From positions 186,001 to 250,000 of the forward strand of contig CAVXIC010000008.1 in NCBI GenBank assembly GCA_963761755.1: DNA of 64,000 bases. Direction: 5' to 3'. Source of the stretch: CAJXVA01 sp963761755 (GTDB taxonomy: Bacteria; Myxococcota_A; Polyangia; Nannocystales; Nannocystaceae). How positions within the stretch are numbered: position 1 is the stretch's first letter; each line of letters opens with the position of its first letter. Below are positions 9,985 through 18,616 of this stretch, one piece after another. Under the pieces are notes generated by a model. The model saw only the letters and a program-made list of their open reading frames with translations, searched no databases and was not told where the DNA came from. Made by a program: the position numbers and the translations under genes.

Positions 9985-10422
9985 ATGGGCACGCTCGCCG
10001 ACAAACTCACCGCTCCTGAAGTCCGCCGCGACGTCGTCGAGGCTTGCTGCAAGCTGGTCGAGGACGAGGTCGGCAGCAAGAAGGGGTTCTCGGGCGCCGC
10101 CATCAAGCTCGGCTACAAGGCCGTCCAGGCGCTCAAGCCCGGCTTCATCGCCGGCGCGGTCAACGGCCTGCTGCCCGAGTTCGCCGACGCCATGCAGCCG
10201 CTGTACGACAAGAACGACGGTGACGGGGACAAGTTCACCGCGTATATCAAGGCCAATCAGGCCGAGACCGCCGATCTGCTGCTGCAGGTGACCGACGCCA
10301 AGGCCCGCAAGGCCAACAACGCCACGGTCAAGAAGACCTACGACAAGCTGCGCGGCTCGGCCAAGGACAACGTCCAGGCCGCGGTGCCGGGGTTGGCCAG
10401 GGCGCTGGGACCCTACGTGTAG
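9985..10422 (+). CDS. DUF6918-like conserved hypothetical protein
   Basis: A 145-residue soluble, Ala- and Lys-rich protein that is predicted to be almost wholly helical: MGTLADKLTAPEVRRDVVE, a Cys pair at about residues 21-22, then KKGFSGAAIKLGYKAVQALKP and LLPEFADAMQPLYD. The order of TLADKL, SGAAIK, YKAV and a central LLPEF block resembles the uncharacterised DUF6918 family known from actinobacteria. That placement is from memory and tentative. There is no signal peptide. It is divergent from the DPP-IV-type gene with 83 bp between the starts. Function is unknown. Confidence 0.65.
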   Translation: MGTLADKLTAPEVRRDVVEACCKLVEDEVGSKKGFSGAAIKLGYKAVQALKPGFIAGAVNGLLPEFADAMQPLYDKNDGDGDKFTAYIKANQAETADLLLQVTDAKARKANNATVKKTYDKLRGSAKDNVQAAVPGLARALGPYV

Positions 10423-10462
10423 CCGGTCCAGTCCAATCCAATCCAGTCCAGTCCAGTCCGGT
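10423..10462. repeat. Imperfect 5-bp tandem repeat (TCCAG/TCCAA)
   Basis: Seven or so imperfect copies of TCCAG or TCCAA (ggtccagtccaatccaatcc and onward) fill the 40 bp between the convergent stops of the DUF6918-like gene and the small lipoprotein gene. It codes for nothing in either gene and could vary in copy number without harm. Confidence 0.6.
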
Positions 10463-11086
10463 TCAGTTCCCGCAGTACCGGACGTCGACCTCGTCGCTGC
10501 CTTGCGACGCATCGGCGTTCTCCCACGTCACCGTCATCCGATCGCGGCCCGGCCCGTGGTCGCCCTCGTGGTCGCAGTCCGCCTGCGTGACCGTAAAGGG
10601 CACGCCGCCGGCGAGCTCGTCGAGCCTCCAGTCTCCGCCGTCCATCGTCACATCGAGGATCTCGGCTGGGAGCGGCCCGCCGAGCGCGAAGGCGTCCAGG
10701 AGCAGCACCGTGTCGCCGAGGTCGACCTCGAGGTCGAAGGGGAGACTTGCGGAGCCCTGCGGGTCCCCGGTCTCGCCCGAGCCCGAAGAAGAAGAGAGCG
10801 GACCGCCCGAGGCGTCCGCCCGGGGCTCGGTGGTCCCGGTGTCGGAGGTCGTGCAGGACCCTTCGCCGCACGCCGAGGGTCCTGCCGTCGAGGAGGTCGA
10901 GCGGCCCTCGCTCGAGGTGGAGCCATCGTCGCTGCCCGCCTCGGCGGACGACGGATCTGCGGACGATGAGGCGGCGGCGGTCGATCCGCTCGTGGACTCG
11001 GCGAAGGGTGCAAGCCCCGGTTGGACGCTGATCCCGCAGCTGAGGGCGGCGAGGGCCGGGAGGAGGGAGAGGCGCGCATGCATCAT
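10463..11086 (-). CDS. Lipoprotein with Ser/Thr-rich linker and small C-terminal domain
   Basis: A 207-residue predicted lipoprotein of unknown function. The N-terminus MMHARLSLLPALAALSC ends in a lipobox-like AALSC, followed by about 95 residues of Ser/Thr/Gly/Glu low-complexity linker of the type found on many myxobacterial surface lipoproteins. The C-terminal 90 residues are a folded-looking beta-rich domain with FDLEVDLGDTVLLLD and TVTWENADA, and Cys residues at CDHEGDH and the very end (RYCGN). ATG 11086 and 11083 are equally possible starts. It lies downstream of the c-heme lipoprotein gene on the same strand (60 bp) and may belong to that cluster. Confidence 0.7.
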   Translation of the reverse strand: MMHARLSLLPALAALSCGISVQPGLAPFAESTSGSTAAASSSADPSSAEAGSDDGSTSSEGRSTSSTAGPSACGEGSCTTSDTGTTEPRADASGGPLSSSSGSGETGDPQGSASLPFDLEVDLGDTVLLLDAFALGGPLPAEILDVTMDGGDWRLDELAGGVPFTVTQADCDHEGDHGPGRDRMTVTWENADASQGSDEVDVRYCGN

Positions 11087-11146
11087 CCAGACGTCTCCGC
11101 ACATGTCCGAGCGTTACCACCCATGTCGCGCGAGAACGCACATCGC

Positions 11147-12001
11147 TCAGGGCCAGGCGGCCCCGCCGGGGAGCCCCTGGGCGATCCAGTCCGCGAGCAT
11201 GTCGCGGTCCGCGGGCGCCATCGCCTCGCCGGTCCCATCGTCGCAGGCGTAGGCCGGCGGCATCGTCTCCTGCTCGACGACCCGAGCATGAACGACGCTC
11301 GCGGCCGCGCGACCCTCGACGCTCGCGCGCCAACCCTCCAGGGTCGTGAGGTCGAAGGCCAGGGATCTTTGGTAGGCCTCGGCGTTGGGCACGAGCGCCT
11401 CGGCCAAGTGGCAGCCGCAGTTGCCCATCAAGATCTCGCCGATGACCTCGGGGATCTGTGCTTCGGACGGCCCGGCGTCGATGATCGCGATGCCCGAGGA
11501 CGCGAGGCTCTCGACGCTGCAGGTCCCGCCCTGGGCGCCGGCGCTGGCGTCGGCGGGCGGATCCGACGTTCCGGGGTCGGTGTCCCCGTCCCCCTCGCCT
11601 AGGTCGGCCCCGGCGATCCATCCCAGCAAGAGGGCGATGTCTTCGGGATCTGCGGACCCGCCCAAGGGCATGCGCGCACCCTGGCGCGCGCGTCCCGCCG
11701 GAGGCTCGGCGAGCAGCTTGATCGCGAGGTAGCTGTCCTGGATCGAACCGCGGCGCACCAGCGCGAGGCTGGGCTCCTGGTTCGACGAAGCGCCCGAGAG
11801 CAGGGCGGCGCTGTCGGCCTCGCTCAACGACAGACCGCCGGCGCGGCTGCCCGCGTCGTGGCAGCCCGACGTCGCGCAGTGAGCATCCAGGACCTCCTGA
11901 ACCCGACCGGGGACCTCCTCGCCAGCTGATCCGCCGGGCCCGACGGCCTCGATCTGTACGCAACCGGTCATCAAGAAGGGAATCCACCAAAGTCGGTTCA
12001 T
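11147..12001 (-). CDS. Lipoprotein with two cytochrome-c-like domains
   Basis: A 284-residue lipoprotein (lipobox MTGC at residues 11-14) with two domains like those of planctomycete/myxobacterial c-type cytochromes, joined by an acidic Pro/Gly linker. Domain 1 starts VQEVLDAHCATSGCHDAGS and so has a CX4CH site; domain 2 has ILMGNCGCHLAEA, a CXCH site. Each ends with a possible axial Met region (ARMPLGG; VEQETMPPAY) and a helix of the type DRDMLADWIAQGLP. Neither site is the standard CXXCH, so heme attachment is likely for the first and doubtful for the second. The start at 12001 overlaps the stop of the c-heme/DUF5777 gene (ATGA), so the two are coupled. Expected location: outer membrane or cell surface; role: electron transfer. 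Confidence 0.75.
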   Translation of the reverse strand: MNRLWWIPFLMTGCVQIEAVGPGGSAGEEVPGRVQEVLDAHCATSGCHDAGSRAGGLSLSEADSAALLSGASSNQEPSLALVRRGSIQDSYLAIKLLAEPPAGRARQGARMPLGGSADPEDIALLLGWIAGADLGEGDGDTDPGTSDPPADASAGAQGGTCSVESLASSGIAIIDAGPSEAQIPEVIGEILMGNCGCHLAEALVPNAEAYQRSLAFDLTTLEGWRASVEGRAAASVVHARVVEQETMPPAYACDDGTGEAMAPADRDMLADWIAQGLPGGAAWP

Positions 12002-13323
12002 CGCTCGTCCTGCGTCTTGCGTCGCTGCTTGATGCCAAACTTCCGCGAGATCCCGAACCCCAGGTAGAACGCAGCGCGGTGCAGCGGGTTGCGCGATGGG
12101 CTCTGGGCGCCGAAGGGGTTCGTGGATTGGCCGCCGGGCGCCGCGAGGTTGGCGTGGAGCTCGCGGCCGTTGCTGAACACGATCTGAAAGAGGTGCTTTC
12201 CGGTGAAGATCGACGTGCCCAGCGTGATGTGTCCGAGCTGCGGACCCCCCAGATCGACGGCGTCCGCATCGACCCCGCGCCGGTAGAACACGTCGGGGGT
12301 CCGTCCACCGGGCACGGGCAACGCCCACTCCAGGTCGATGGCCCAACGCCGTGACAGCCACACCGAGGTCAACAGGGACAGGACCAGCGTGTCTCGCCGA
12401 TCTCGCACCGCGGTCGGGCCGAAGGGCGGGCCGAGGTCGATCACCGGATTGGGGCTCTTGTTCGTCCGCAGGTGGTAGCCGATACCCAGTCCGGTTGCCC
12501 ATCGCTCCCACCACAGCCGGCTGATCATCGCCGTGAAGTTCCCGCTGATGGGGTTCGCCGCGTCGAAGCTCCGCAGGACGTCGAGGGAGACGTGTCCTCC
12601 GACCGACAGCGGCGCGCCGTCCTCTTGCCGCACCGGGACGTACTTCGTCCCCAGCTCCCACGCCTTGTTCGAGTTGCTTCGGCGCAGCTCGACGTCCCAC
12701 CCTTCGGCGATGCCGTAGCCGAGCCCCAGACTCATGATGACCCCGGCGTCGAGGCCGAAGGCCCCGCGTTCGGTGCCGATGCGGCCGAATCGGTGGTCGA
12801 TGCGAAACATCATCGAGCGGCGGCCGATGGTCGTCGTGGTCGGCTGCACGCCCTGACGCGTGCCACGAAAGGCCGCCGGAGTCGGCCGGTGCACGCTCGG
12901 TGTCGCCGCGGCGGGTTGCGACGCCGAGGGCTGCTCGAGCGGCGTGGCGGGCGACGCATCCGGCGGCAGCGACTCGATCCAAGTCTTGACGGCCTGGAGT
13001 TCGGCTGCCGGCAGGGCGTCGCCCATCGGCATCACGTCACCGGCGATCTCCGTGCCGACGAGCTTCGCCCACAGGTAGCTCTCGTCGATCCGTCCTGGCG
13101 TCACCAGCGGCTTGCCGGTTGCCGCGGAGCTGCGTGCCAGCAGGTCGGTGGGATCTCCGCCGAGGTCGAGTCCGTCGGGGGTCGACGGATCGCCGGAGTC
13201 GTCGTGGCACATCGTGCACTGGTCTTCGAACAGAGCGCGGACCGCCTCGGAACCGGACGAAGCGTCTTCGCTTTCGACCGGCGCCACGGCAAGCCAAGCG
13301 CCCATGGAGAGCGTGAGGAGCAT
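11998..13323 (-). CDS. c-type cytochrome domain fused to DUF5777 beta-barrel
   Basis: A 441-residue exported protein. After a signal peptide (MLLTLSMGAWLAVAPVES) comes one c-heme domain with CTMCH, the loop GDVMPMGD offering axial Met, and the helix ELQAVKTWIESLP. A Pro/Ala/Ser linker of about 40 residues leads to roughly 280 residues with the alternating pattern of an outer-membrane barrel. The barrel part begins MMFRIDHRFGRIGTERGAFG, runs through LGLGYGIAEGWDVELRRS and ends with a terminal strand near FYLGFGISRKFGI. This is the DUF5777 pattern. The gene sits between two c-heme lipoprotein genes, 26 bp behind the upstream one and overlapping the downstream one. The arrangement suggests an outer-membrane electron conduit; that role is inferred. 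Confidence 0.8.
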   Translation of the reverse strand: MLLTLSMGAWLAVAPVESEDASSGSEAVRALFEDQCTMCHDDSGDPSTPDGLDLGGDPTDLLARSSAATGKPLVTPGRIDESYLWAKLVGTEIAGDVMPMGDALPAAELQAVKTWIESLPPDASPATPLEQPSASQPAAATPSVHRPTPAAFRGTRQGVQPTTTTIGRRSMMFRIDHRFGRIGTERGAFGLDAGVIMSLGLGYGIAEGWDVELRRSNSNKAWELGTKYVPVRQEDGAPLSVGGHVSLDVLRSFDAANPISGNFTAMISRLWWERWATGLGIGYHLRTNKSPNPVIDLGPPFGPTAVRDRRDTLVLSLLTSVWLSRRWAIDLEWALPVPGGRTPDVFYRRGVDADAVDLGGPQLGHITLGTSIFTGKHLFQIVFSNGRELHANLAAPGGQSTNPFGAQSPSRNPLHRAAFYLGFGISRKFGIKQRRKTQDER

Positions 13324-13349
13324 GGGTTCGTCTCGCGGAGGTGGGGGTG

Positions 13350-14300
13350 CTAGGGCAGCACGATGCGCCCGGGCGCACCCTGTTGACCGTCCTGGGTGTG
13401 GCACGCGTTGCAGTCACCCAAGGGAGCGGGGATCGGCATCGCGCGTTCGCGGTCTCCGTGCACGACCTTCACCTGGTAAGGGGCGGGGAAGGGGGTCTGG
13501 GAGGTGTGCATCAAGAAGTTGCCCGAGTCGTTGACCGACAAGGAGACCACCTGCCCGTCGGCGCTGGTGAGCTCGACGATGATCTGCTCCCCGTCGAGTT
13601 CGCCCGGAGGGCCCTTGCAGTTGTCGGGTTCGTGCGCCGTTTCGAAGACCGTGCCCCCAACGAGCAGGTTGGGGACGTCATCGTCGTCCGGGGCCTCGAT
13701 CGCGTGGCAGCTCAGGCAGGCGCGGCCCGGGAACATGCGCGGGGTACCGTCGTCGTCGTCGGCGTCCCACCACCGGTCGGTGCTGCACTGGGGCTCGACG
13801 TCGAAGGGATCGGGCGCGGGATCGTCGGCGCAGTCTCCGGGGGGCAGACCCGCCTCGACCCACGCCGCGAAGGCCAGCTGCTCCGGCGCAGTCGTCGGGG
13901 AGGCCGGGGCGGGCGGCATCGGGCTGTCCACGGAAGATAGGCGCGTCAGCGCGCGCTCAGCGAAGCTCTGTGCGGGGTTGCTGAAGCTCGGTTGGATGAG
14001 GTCGTCGTAGCTGATCAAGGGCATCGGCGCCCCGACCGGTGTCGAGCCATGGCAGCTCTGACACCGGCGCTCCAGAAGGTCGGCGACTTCGCAGGGGAGT
14101 CCGAGCTGCGAGGATTCGCCAGAGTCCCCAGCGGAATCACCGGAGCCGGAGAACGGCCCGGTGGTGTCTCCATCCTCCGAGCTTCCGACCGCATCGGTGG
14201 TCGTTTCAGCGCCCGTCAGCTCCGCTTCCGGGTATTCGATCCCGCACGCGCCCAGGAGCGCGATGAGCAGGGGAAGAGTCGTTGAACACAAGGGGCGCAT
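13350..14300 (-). CDS. Triheme c-type cytochrome lipoprotein
   Basis: A 316-residue lipoprotein (MRPLCSTTLPLLIALLGAC, lipobox LGAC) with a Ser/Gly/Asp-rich linker to about residue 65 and three canonical heme sites: CQSCH near residue 84, CLSCH near residue 200 and CNACH near residue 300. The first domain is of the planctomycete-type cytochrome kind, with MPPAPASP as a likely Met ligand region. The C-terminal part, with HTSQTPFPAPYQVKVVHGDR before CNACH, looks like a small beta domain carrying a heme. It is the first gene of a three- or four-gene set on this strand. It probably passes electrons to or from the barrel protein next door. Confidence 0.82.
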   Translation of the reverse strand: MRPLCSTTLPLLIALLGACGIEYPEAELTGAETTTDAVGSSEDGDTTGPFSGSGDSAGDSGESSQLGLPCEVADLLERRCQSCHGSTPVGAPMPLISYDDLIQPSFSNPAQSFAERALTRLSSVDSPMPPAPASPTTAPEQLAFAAWVEAGLPPGDCADDPAPDPFDVEPQCSTDRWWDADDDDGTPRMFPGRACLSCHAIEAPDDDDVPNLLVGGTVFETAHEPDNCKGPPGELDGEQIIVELTSADGQVVSLSVNDSGNFLMHTSQTPFPAPYQVKVVHGDRERAMPIPAPLGDCNACHTQDGQQGAPGRIVLP

Positions 14301-14372
14301 CTCGTCGGGGCTCCACGCGGACGTTCCCGCGCGAGCGCTTCCGTTACAGACACGGCCGCTCGATTTTCGCCC

Positions 14373-15785
14373 TCAACCCACCGCGCCCAGCACGGCGAAC
14401 CCGACGGCCGCCACGGCCCCGCCCAGCAGGGCATACGGCAGCTGGGTGCGCACGTGCTCGATGTGGTCGGTGCCCGAGGCGAGCGAGGCGATGATGGTCG
14501 TGTCGCTGATCGGCGAGCAGTGGTCCCCGAACACGCCGCCGGCGAGGGAGGCGGCGACGAAGGGTTCCAGCGGCAGGCCCATCGCGGCCGCCGTCGGGAC
14601 GGCGATCGGCAGCATGATGGCGAACGTGCCCCAGCTCGATCCGATCGAGAAGGCCGTGCCCGCGCCCACGACGAAGAGCACGGGAAGCAGGACGAAGGTG
14701 GGCATCGATCCGACCGCGAGGCGGGCCAAGTAGGTGCCGGTGCCGAGATCCTTGGCCAAGCCGCCCAGCGCGAGCGCGAGCACCAAGATGATGGCCAGCG
14801 GCAGCAGGGCGCCCGCACCCTCGAGACCCCGACGCGTGAGCCTGTCGACGCTCAGGCCCCCTTGGACCAGCAGCATGATCCACGCGGTCGCCAGCGCGGC
14901 GCTGGCCGCCCACAGCACGCTGGTGGACCCCGAGCCGCTCATCATGTCGCCCTTGCCGGTGACCCAAAGGGACACGGGCATGGCGACGACGAGCACCGCC
15001 ATGGGCACCAGCATGTTGCGGGCTCGCGACGGGATGCGCAGCTGCGGGTCGAGCGTGGGGGCGCCATCGTCGGCCAGCGGTTGCGAGCCCTCGGCGTGCA
15101 GGACGCCGCCTGCGACCCGCGCCTCGGCGGCCTTCATCGGGCCCAGGTCGAGGTTCCACACGATGACCGCCACCGCCATCAGCACGGCCACGATCGCGTA
15201 GAAGTTGTAGGGGATCGAGCGCAGGAACACGCCCAGCGCGTCCTGGACCCCGAGGCCCTCGAGCAGGCTCAGGTTGTATGCGCCCCATGCATTGAGCGGG
15301 ATCAGGATGCAGATCGGCGCGGAGGTGGAGTCGATGATGTACGCGAGCTTTTCGCGTGACACCTTGAACCGGTCGAAGAGCGGACGGGCCACCGTGCCGG
15401 CCACGAGCACCGTCACGTTGGACTCGACGAAGATGAGCACGCCCAGGCTCCAGGCCAGCAGCTGGGCCCGGCGCCCGGTCCCCACCCAGTCGCGCTGCTC
15501 GAGCCGTTGCACGAACCCCGCGACGCCGCCGGAGGCTTCGAGCGTGGTGATGAGCGCGCCGACCACCAGCGTGAAGAGGACGACGCGGGCGTCCCCCGCA
15601 CTGCCCAGGACCGCGACCAGGCGCTCGAGGCTGGCCCCGAGACCGGCGAGTGGGTCGAAGTCCGCGAGGAAGGTCGAGCCGAGCCAGATGCCCGCGCCCA
15701 AGGAGAGGTAGACCTGCCGGGTCGCGATCGCCATCGCGATCGCGAGGATCGGAGGCAGCACGGAGAGCCAGGACGGGTCGTCCAC
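14373..15785 (-). CDS. nhaC: NhaC-family Na+/H+ antiporter
   Basis: A 470-residue polytopic inner-membrane protein of the NhaC/ion-transporter superfamily with about 11-12 hydrophobic segments. Family marks are ESNVTVLVAGTVARPLFDRF, DSTSAPICILIPLNAWGAYN, FSIGSSWGTFAIMLPIAVPT and GGVFGDHCSPISDTTIIAS. The last, with Asp and His in a membrane helix, is the NhaC signature. It should exchange Na+ for protons, or a related substrate in exchange for Na+. The start is taken as GTG 15785 because the protein begins just before the first hydrophobic helix; a CTG slightly upstream cannot be excluded. It is divergent from the MOP-type transporter, with about 100 bp between the starts. Confidence 0.88.
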   Translation of the reverse strand: MDDPSWLSVLPPILAIAMAIATRQVYLSLGAGIWLGSTFLADFDPLAGLGASLERLVAVLGSAGDARVVLFTLVVGALITTLEASGGVAGFVQRLEQRDWVGTGRRAQLLAWSLGVLIFVESNVTVLVAGTVARPLFDRFKVSREKLAYIIDSTSAPICILIPLNAWGAYNLSLLEGLGVQDALGVFLRSIPYNFYAIVAVLMAVAVIVWNLDLGPMKAAEARVAGGVLHAEGSQPLADDGAPTLDPQLRIPSRARNMLVPMAVLVVAMPVSLWVTGKGDMMSGSGSTSVLWAASAALATAWIMLLVQGGLSVDRLTRRGLEGAGALLPLAIILVLALALGGLAKDLGTGTYLARLAVGSMPTFVLLPVLFVVGAGTAFSIGSSWGTFAIMLPIAVPTAAAMGLPLEPFVAASLAGGVFGDHCSPISDTTIIASLASGTDHIEHVRTQLPYALLGGAVAAVGFAVLGAVG

Positions 15786-15888
15786 GTCCAGACTATAGGC
15801 GAGGTTGGTGCTGCGCTCGACCCTACCGACACGTCCGTCGTGACGGGCGAGGGTCGGCGGCCCGGCAAACCTGCTATAGCCCCGGCGG

Positions 15889-17196
15889 ATGGAGCGGCTG
15901 CGCACGTCCCAGATCTGGACCGCCTGGTGGCCGCTGGCCGCCAGCTGGTTGCTGATGGGGATCGAGCAGCCCGCGATCGCAGCGGTCATCGCTCGGCTGC
16001 CGGACACGAAGGTTCAGCTGGGCGCGTACGGCTCGGTCGTGTTCCCGCTCGCGCTGCTGATCGAGGCGCCGATCATCATGCTGCTGGCGGCGTCCACGGA
16101 GCTCAGCCGCGATCGGGCTCGCTACGCCAAGGTGGTCCGCTACACCCGCCTGATGGGCGCGACGCTGACGGGCGTGCACCTGCTGCTGGCCGGGACGACG
16201 GTGGGCCCGTGGATCATCGAGGCCGCGCTGTCGGTGCCGCCGGAGGTCGCCCAGGCCGCCGGCCCGGGGCTGTGGTTCATGGTGCCGTGGTCGTGGGCGA
16301 TCGCGTCTCGGCGGACCGGCCAGGGGTTGCTGATCCGACACGGCCGCAGCCGAGCGGTGGGGGTCGGCACCGCACTGCGCATGGTCGCCTCGTCGGGCGT
16401 GCTGGTGGCGGGCCTGCTGTCCGGCGCGTACACGGGGGTGGTGGTCGGCACCGCGGCGCTGGCGGTGGGTGTGCTGGCCGAGGCGGTGTTCGTGGGGGTC
16501 CTGGCCAGGCGCGTCGCGAGGACCGAGCTGCCCGAGCGCTGCGACGCCGCCCCGCTGACCGGGCGCAGCTTCCTCTCCTTCTACGTGCCGCTGGCACTGA
16601 CCCCGGTGGTCATCTTGGTCATCCAGCCCATCGGGACCGCGGCGATCAGCCGAATGCCCGAGGTCATCGGATCGCTGGCGGTGTGGCCGGTGATCGTGGG
16701 CCTGGGCTTCGTGGTGCAGAGCATCGGGCTGGCCTACAACGAGGTCGTCGTTGCCCTCGTGTCGCTTCCGGGGGCTCGCGCCGCGCTGCAACGGTTCGCC
16801 TGGCGGGTGGCGGCGGTGCTGTCGATCGTATGGCTCGCCTTCTCCCTGTCTCCGCTGGCGGAGCTGTGGTTCGTGCACGTCGCCAACCTTCCGCCCGAGC
16901 TCATCCCGGCGGCGCTGTGGGGTCTGCTGATGGCGGCGCCTCAGCCGGCCTCCAGAGTGCTGCAGAGCTGGTACCAGGGCGTGCTCGTCTCGGCGCATCG
17001 AACCGGGCCGATCACCGAAGCCGTGGTCGCCTTCGGGGTCGGCTGCGGGGCGGTGCTGGCCGCGGGCGTGCTGTGGCAGGGGGTCGGCGGGGTCTACGTT
17101 GCCCTCACCGGCTTCACCGTGGGCCGGGTCGTGCAGACGCTGTGGCTGTGGTGGCGATGTCGCCCGCTGCTGCGCGAGGACTCCGAGGGCGGATGA
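15889..17196 (+). CDS. MOP-superfamily (MATE/ANKH-like) membrane transporter
   Basis: A 435-residue protein with about 12 hydrophobic segments, in two similar halves as in the multidrug/oligosaccharide/polysaccharide flippase fold. The second half starts TGRSFLSFYVPLALTPVVIL, which resembles the start of the second half in MATE and ANKH proteins. The first half has WLLMGIEQPAIAAVIARLPD, where MATE proteins keep their first membrane-embedded polar residues. Substrate is unknown; ANKH-type proteins export small anions, MATE proteins export cationic drugs. The start ATG 15889 opens directly on the N-terminal helix. It stands alone, divergent from nhaC, and converges with the ferritin-like lipoprotein gene. 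Confidence 0.7.
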   Translation: MERLRTSQIWTAWWPLAASWLLMGIEQPAIAAVIARLPDTKVQLGAYGSVVFPLALLIEAPIIMLLAASTELSRDRARYAKVVRYTRLMGATLTGVHLLLAGTTVGPWIIEAALSVPPEVAQAAGPGLWFMVPWSWAIASRRTGQGLLIRHGRSRAVGVGTALRMVASSGVLVAGLLSGAYTGVVVGTAALAVGVLAEAVFVGVLARRVARTELPERCDAAPLTGRSFLSFYVPLALTPVVILVIQPIGTAAISRMPEVIGSLAVWPVIVGLGFVVQSIGLAYNEVVVALVSLPGARAALQRFAWRVAAVLSIVWLAFSLSPLAELWFVHVANLPPELIPAALWGLLMAAPQPASRVLQSWYQGVLVSAHRTGPITEAVVAFGVGCGAVLAAGVLWQGVGGVYVALTGFTVGRVVQTLWLWWRCRPLLREDSEGG

Positions 17197-17211
17197 ACCC
17201 CTGCCCGCGCA

Positions 17212-18531
17212 TCAGGCCATGGCGCGCGGCGGGGGGACGTGTGCGGAGGTCCCCAGCAGGGCACGCAGCATGGGCGCCACGATCTCCCGACGTGCATCGG
17301 CGGCAGCGGCCGCCATCTGGGCCGCGCTGAGTCGGCCGAAGTGCGACCAATGCGGGTGGTCGGGCGTGTCGGGGTAGGTTGGCGTCGGCAGGTCGTCCAA
17401 CGCGCGACGGATGGCGCCTACCACCCCGGCGCCACCGCATTCGATCGCCCACCTCACGGTGCGCCAGGCCAGGGCCGCGTGCTCGGCTTCGTCGGAGGCG
17501 ATCGCCAGCAGGACGTCCTGGGTGTGGCGGTCGCCGGCCAGCGCCGCGCCTCGTTCGGCGACCAGGGCCGCGGTCGTCTCACCGATGCACCCCTCGAGGA
17601 ACGTATCGACGGCGACCTGGACCAAGGAGGCCAGGCGGGGTGCGGCCGAGGGCAGGGGACCGGGGCCGTGGACGGCGACGGAGAACCGGCTGGCCATGCC
17701 GTAGCAGGCCTGCGCGTGCCGAATCTCGTCCCGGGCGGCCTGAAGGGTTTCGTCGAGCAGCTGCGGCGGGGCCCCCACGGCCATCAGCTCCATCGCGACT
17801 CGGCTGAACGCGGCGACCGAGGCGTGCTCGGCCGCGGCGTCGCTCAGCCACGCGTCGCTGAGCGCCTCGGCGATCGGGGACGCCACCGGGCAGGCGAGGT
17901 CGGCCCAGTCGGTGCGGCCCACCGCCGGTGCGGCGAGCAGCTCGCCGCGCTCGACCAAGGGACGACCGGAGCAGTACTCGAACCAGTGGTAGCAGCAGGT
18001 GGCGTCCTCACCGGCCTCTCGGCGAAGCTCGGTGCCGTGGCCGTTGAGCGAGCCCTGCATCGAGCTCTCGGGCGAGAGTCCGGCGTAGGTGGTGCGGTCG
18101 TCTTTGACCGGGCTGGGGTCGTGGGCGCCCAGAATGCGCGTGGGACACCCCAGCTCCATCTTGGGCTCGCCCGCCTTGGGCGCGAGCGCGAGCGCAGCGT
18201 CGGCAGAGCCGCACCAGTTGCCCGAGATGCACGGGTCCTCCTCGGGGTTGTAGCCGTCGATGAAGGGTGGGTCGCCCTCGATCGGCATCATCCGGAGCTC
18301 GTCGGGATCGGTGGGCAGCGGCGGCGGCGGCGGTGCCTCGTTGATCCGCGGGCCCTTTGGTGCGGTTGGCTCGGATGCGGCGTTGGCCTTGGGGTTGGTG
18401 CGCACCGCGGGCTTGGACCCGGCCTGGGCGGACGGCTGCGGGGTCGGGGTCGGGTCGTTGCAGCCCGCGGCCAGCATCGGAATGCAGGCGAGCAGGCTCA
18501 ACCGTCGTCGCAGCGCCTTGGTGTCACGCAT
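17212..18531 (-). CDS. Lipoprotein with C-terminal ferritin-like domain
   Basis: A 439-residue lipoprotein: lipobox LAAGC with Cys24, then a Pro/Ala-rich linker to about residue 80. A Cys-containing middle part follows, with EEDPCISGNWCGSAD and TCCYHWFEYC. The C-terminal region, roughly residues 235-400, is a four-helix ferritin-like domain. It shows the di-iron pattern EHASVAAFSRVAMEL, then DEIRHAQACYG, GCIGETTAALVAERG and SDEAEHAALAWRTVRW (E...ExxRH...E...ExxH), so metal binding looks intact. Such a domain on the outside of the cell is unusual; related exported ferritin-like proteins in myxobacteria have no known role. Oxidative-stress defence or iron handling are the likely options. The stop is 15 bp from that of the convergent transporter gene. 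Confidence 0.75.
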   Translation of the reverse strand: MRDTKALRRRLSLLACIPMLAAGCNDPTPTPQPSAQAGSKPAVRTNPKANAASEPTAPKGPRINEAPPPPPLPTDPDELRMMPIEGDPPFIDGYNPEEDPCISGNWCGSADAALALAPKAGEPKMELGCPTRILGAHDPSPVKDDRTTYAGLSPESSMQGSLNGHGTELRREAGEDATCCYHWFEYCSGRPLVERGELLAAPAVGRTDWADLACPVASPIAEALSDAWLSDAAAEHASVAAFSRVAMELMAVGAPPQLLDETLQAARDEIRHAQACYGMASRFSVAVHGPGPLPSAAPRLASLVQVAVDTFLEGCIGETTAALVAERGAALAGDRHTQDVLLAIASDEAEHAALAWRTVRWAIECGGAGVVGAIRRALDDLPTPTYPDTPDHPHWSHFGRLSAAQMAAAAADARREIVAPMLRALLGTSAHVPPPRAMA

Positions 18532-18616
18532 CGCGGGCAAGGTAGCAGGCGCGGTGGTGAAACGACACGGTGCATACCCCCGCCCACACCCCTCGAGCGG
18601 TACCCTCGGTTTGGCG

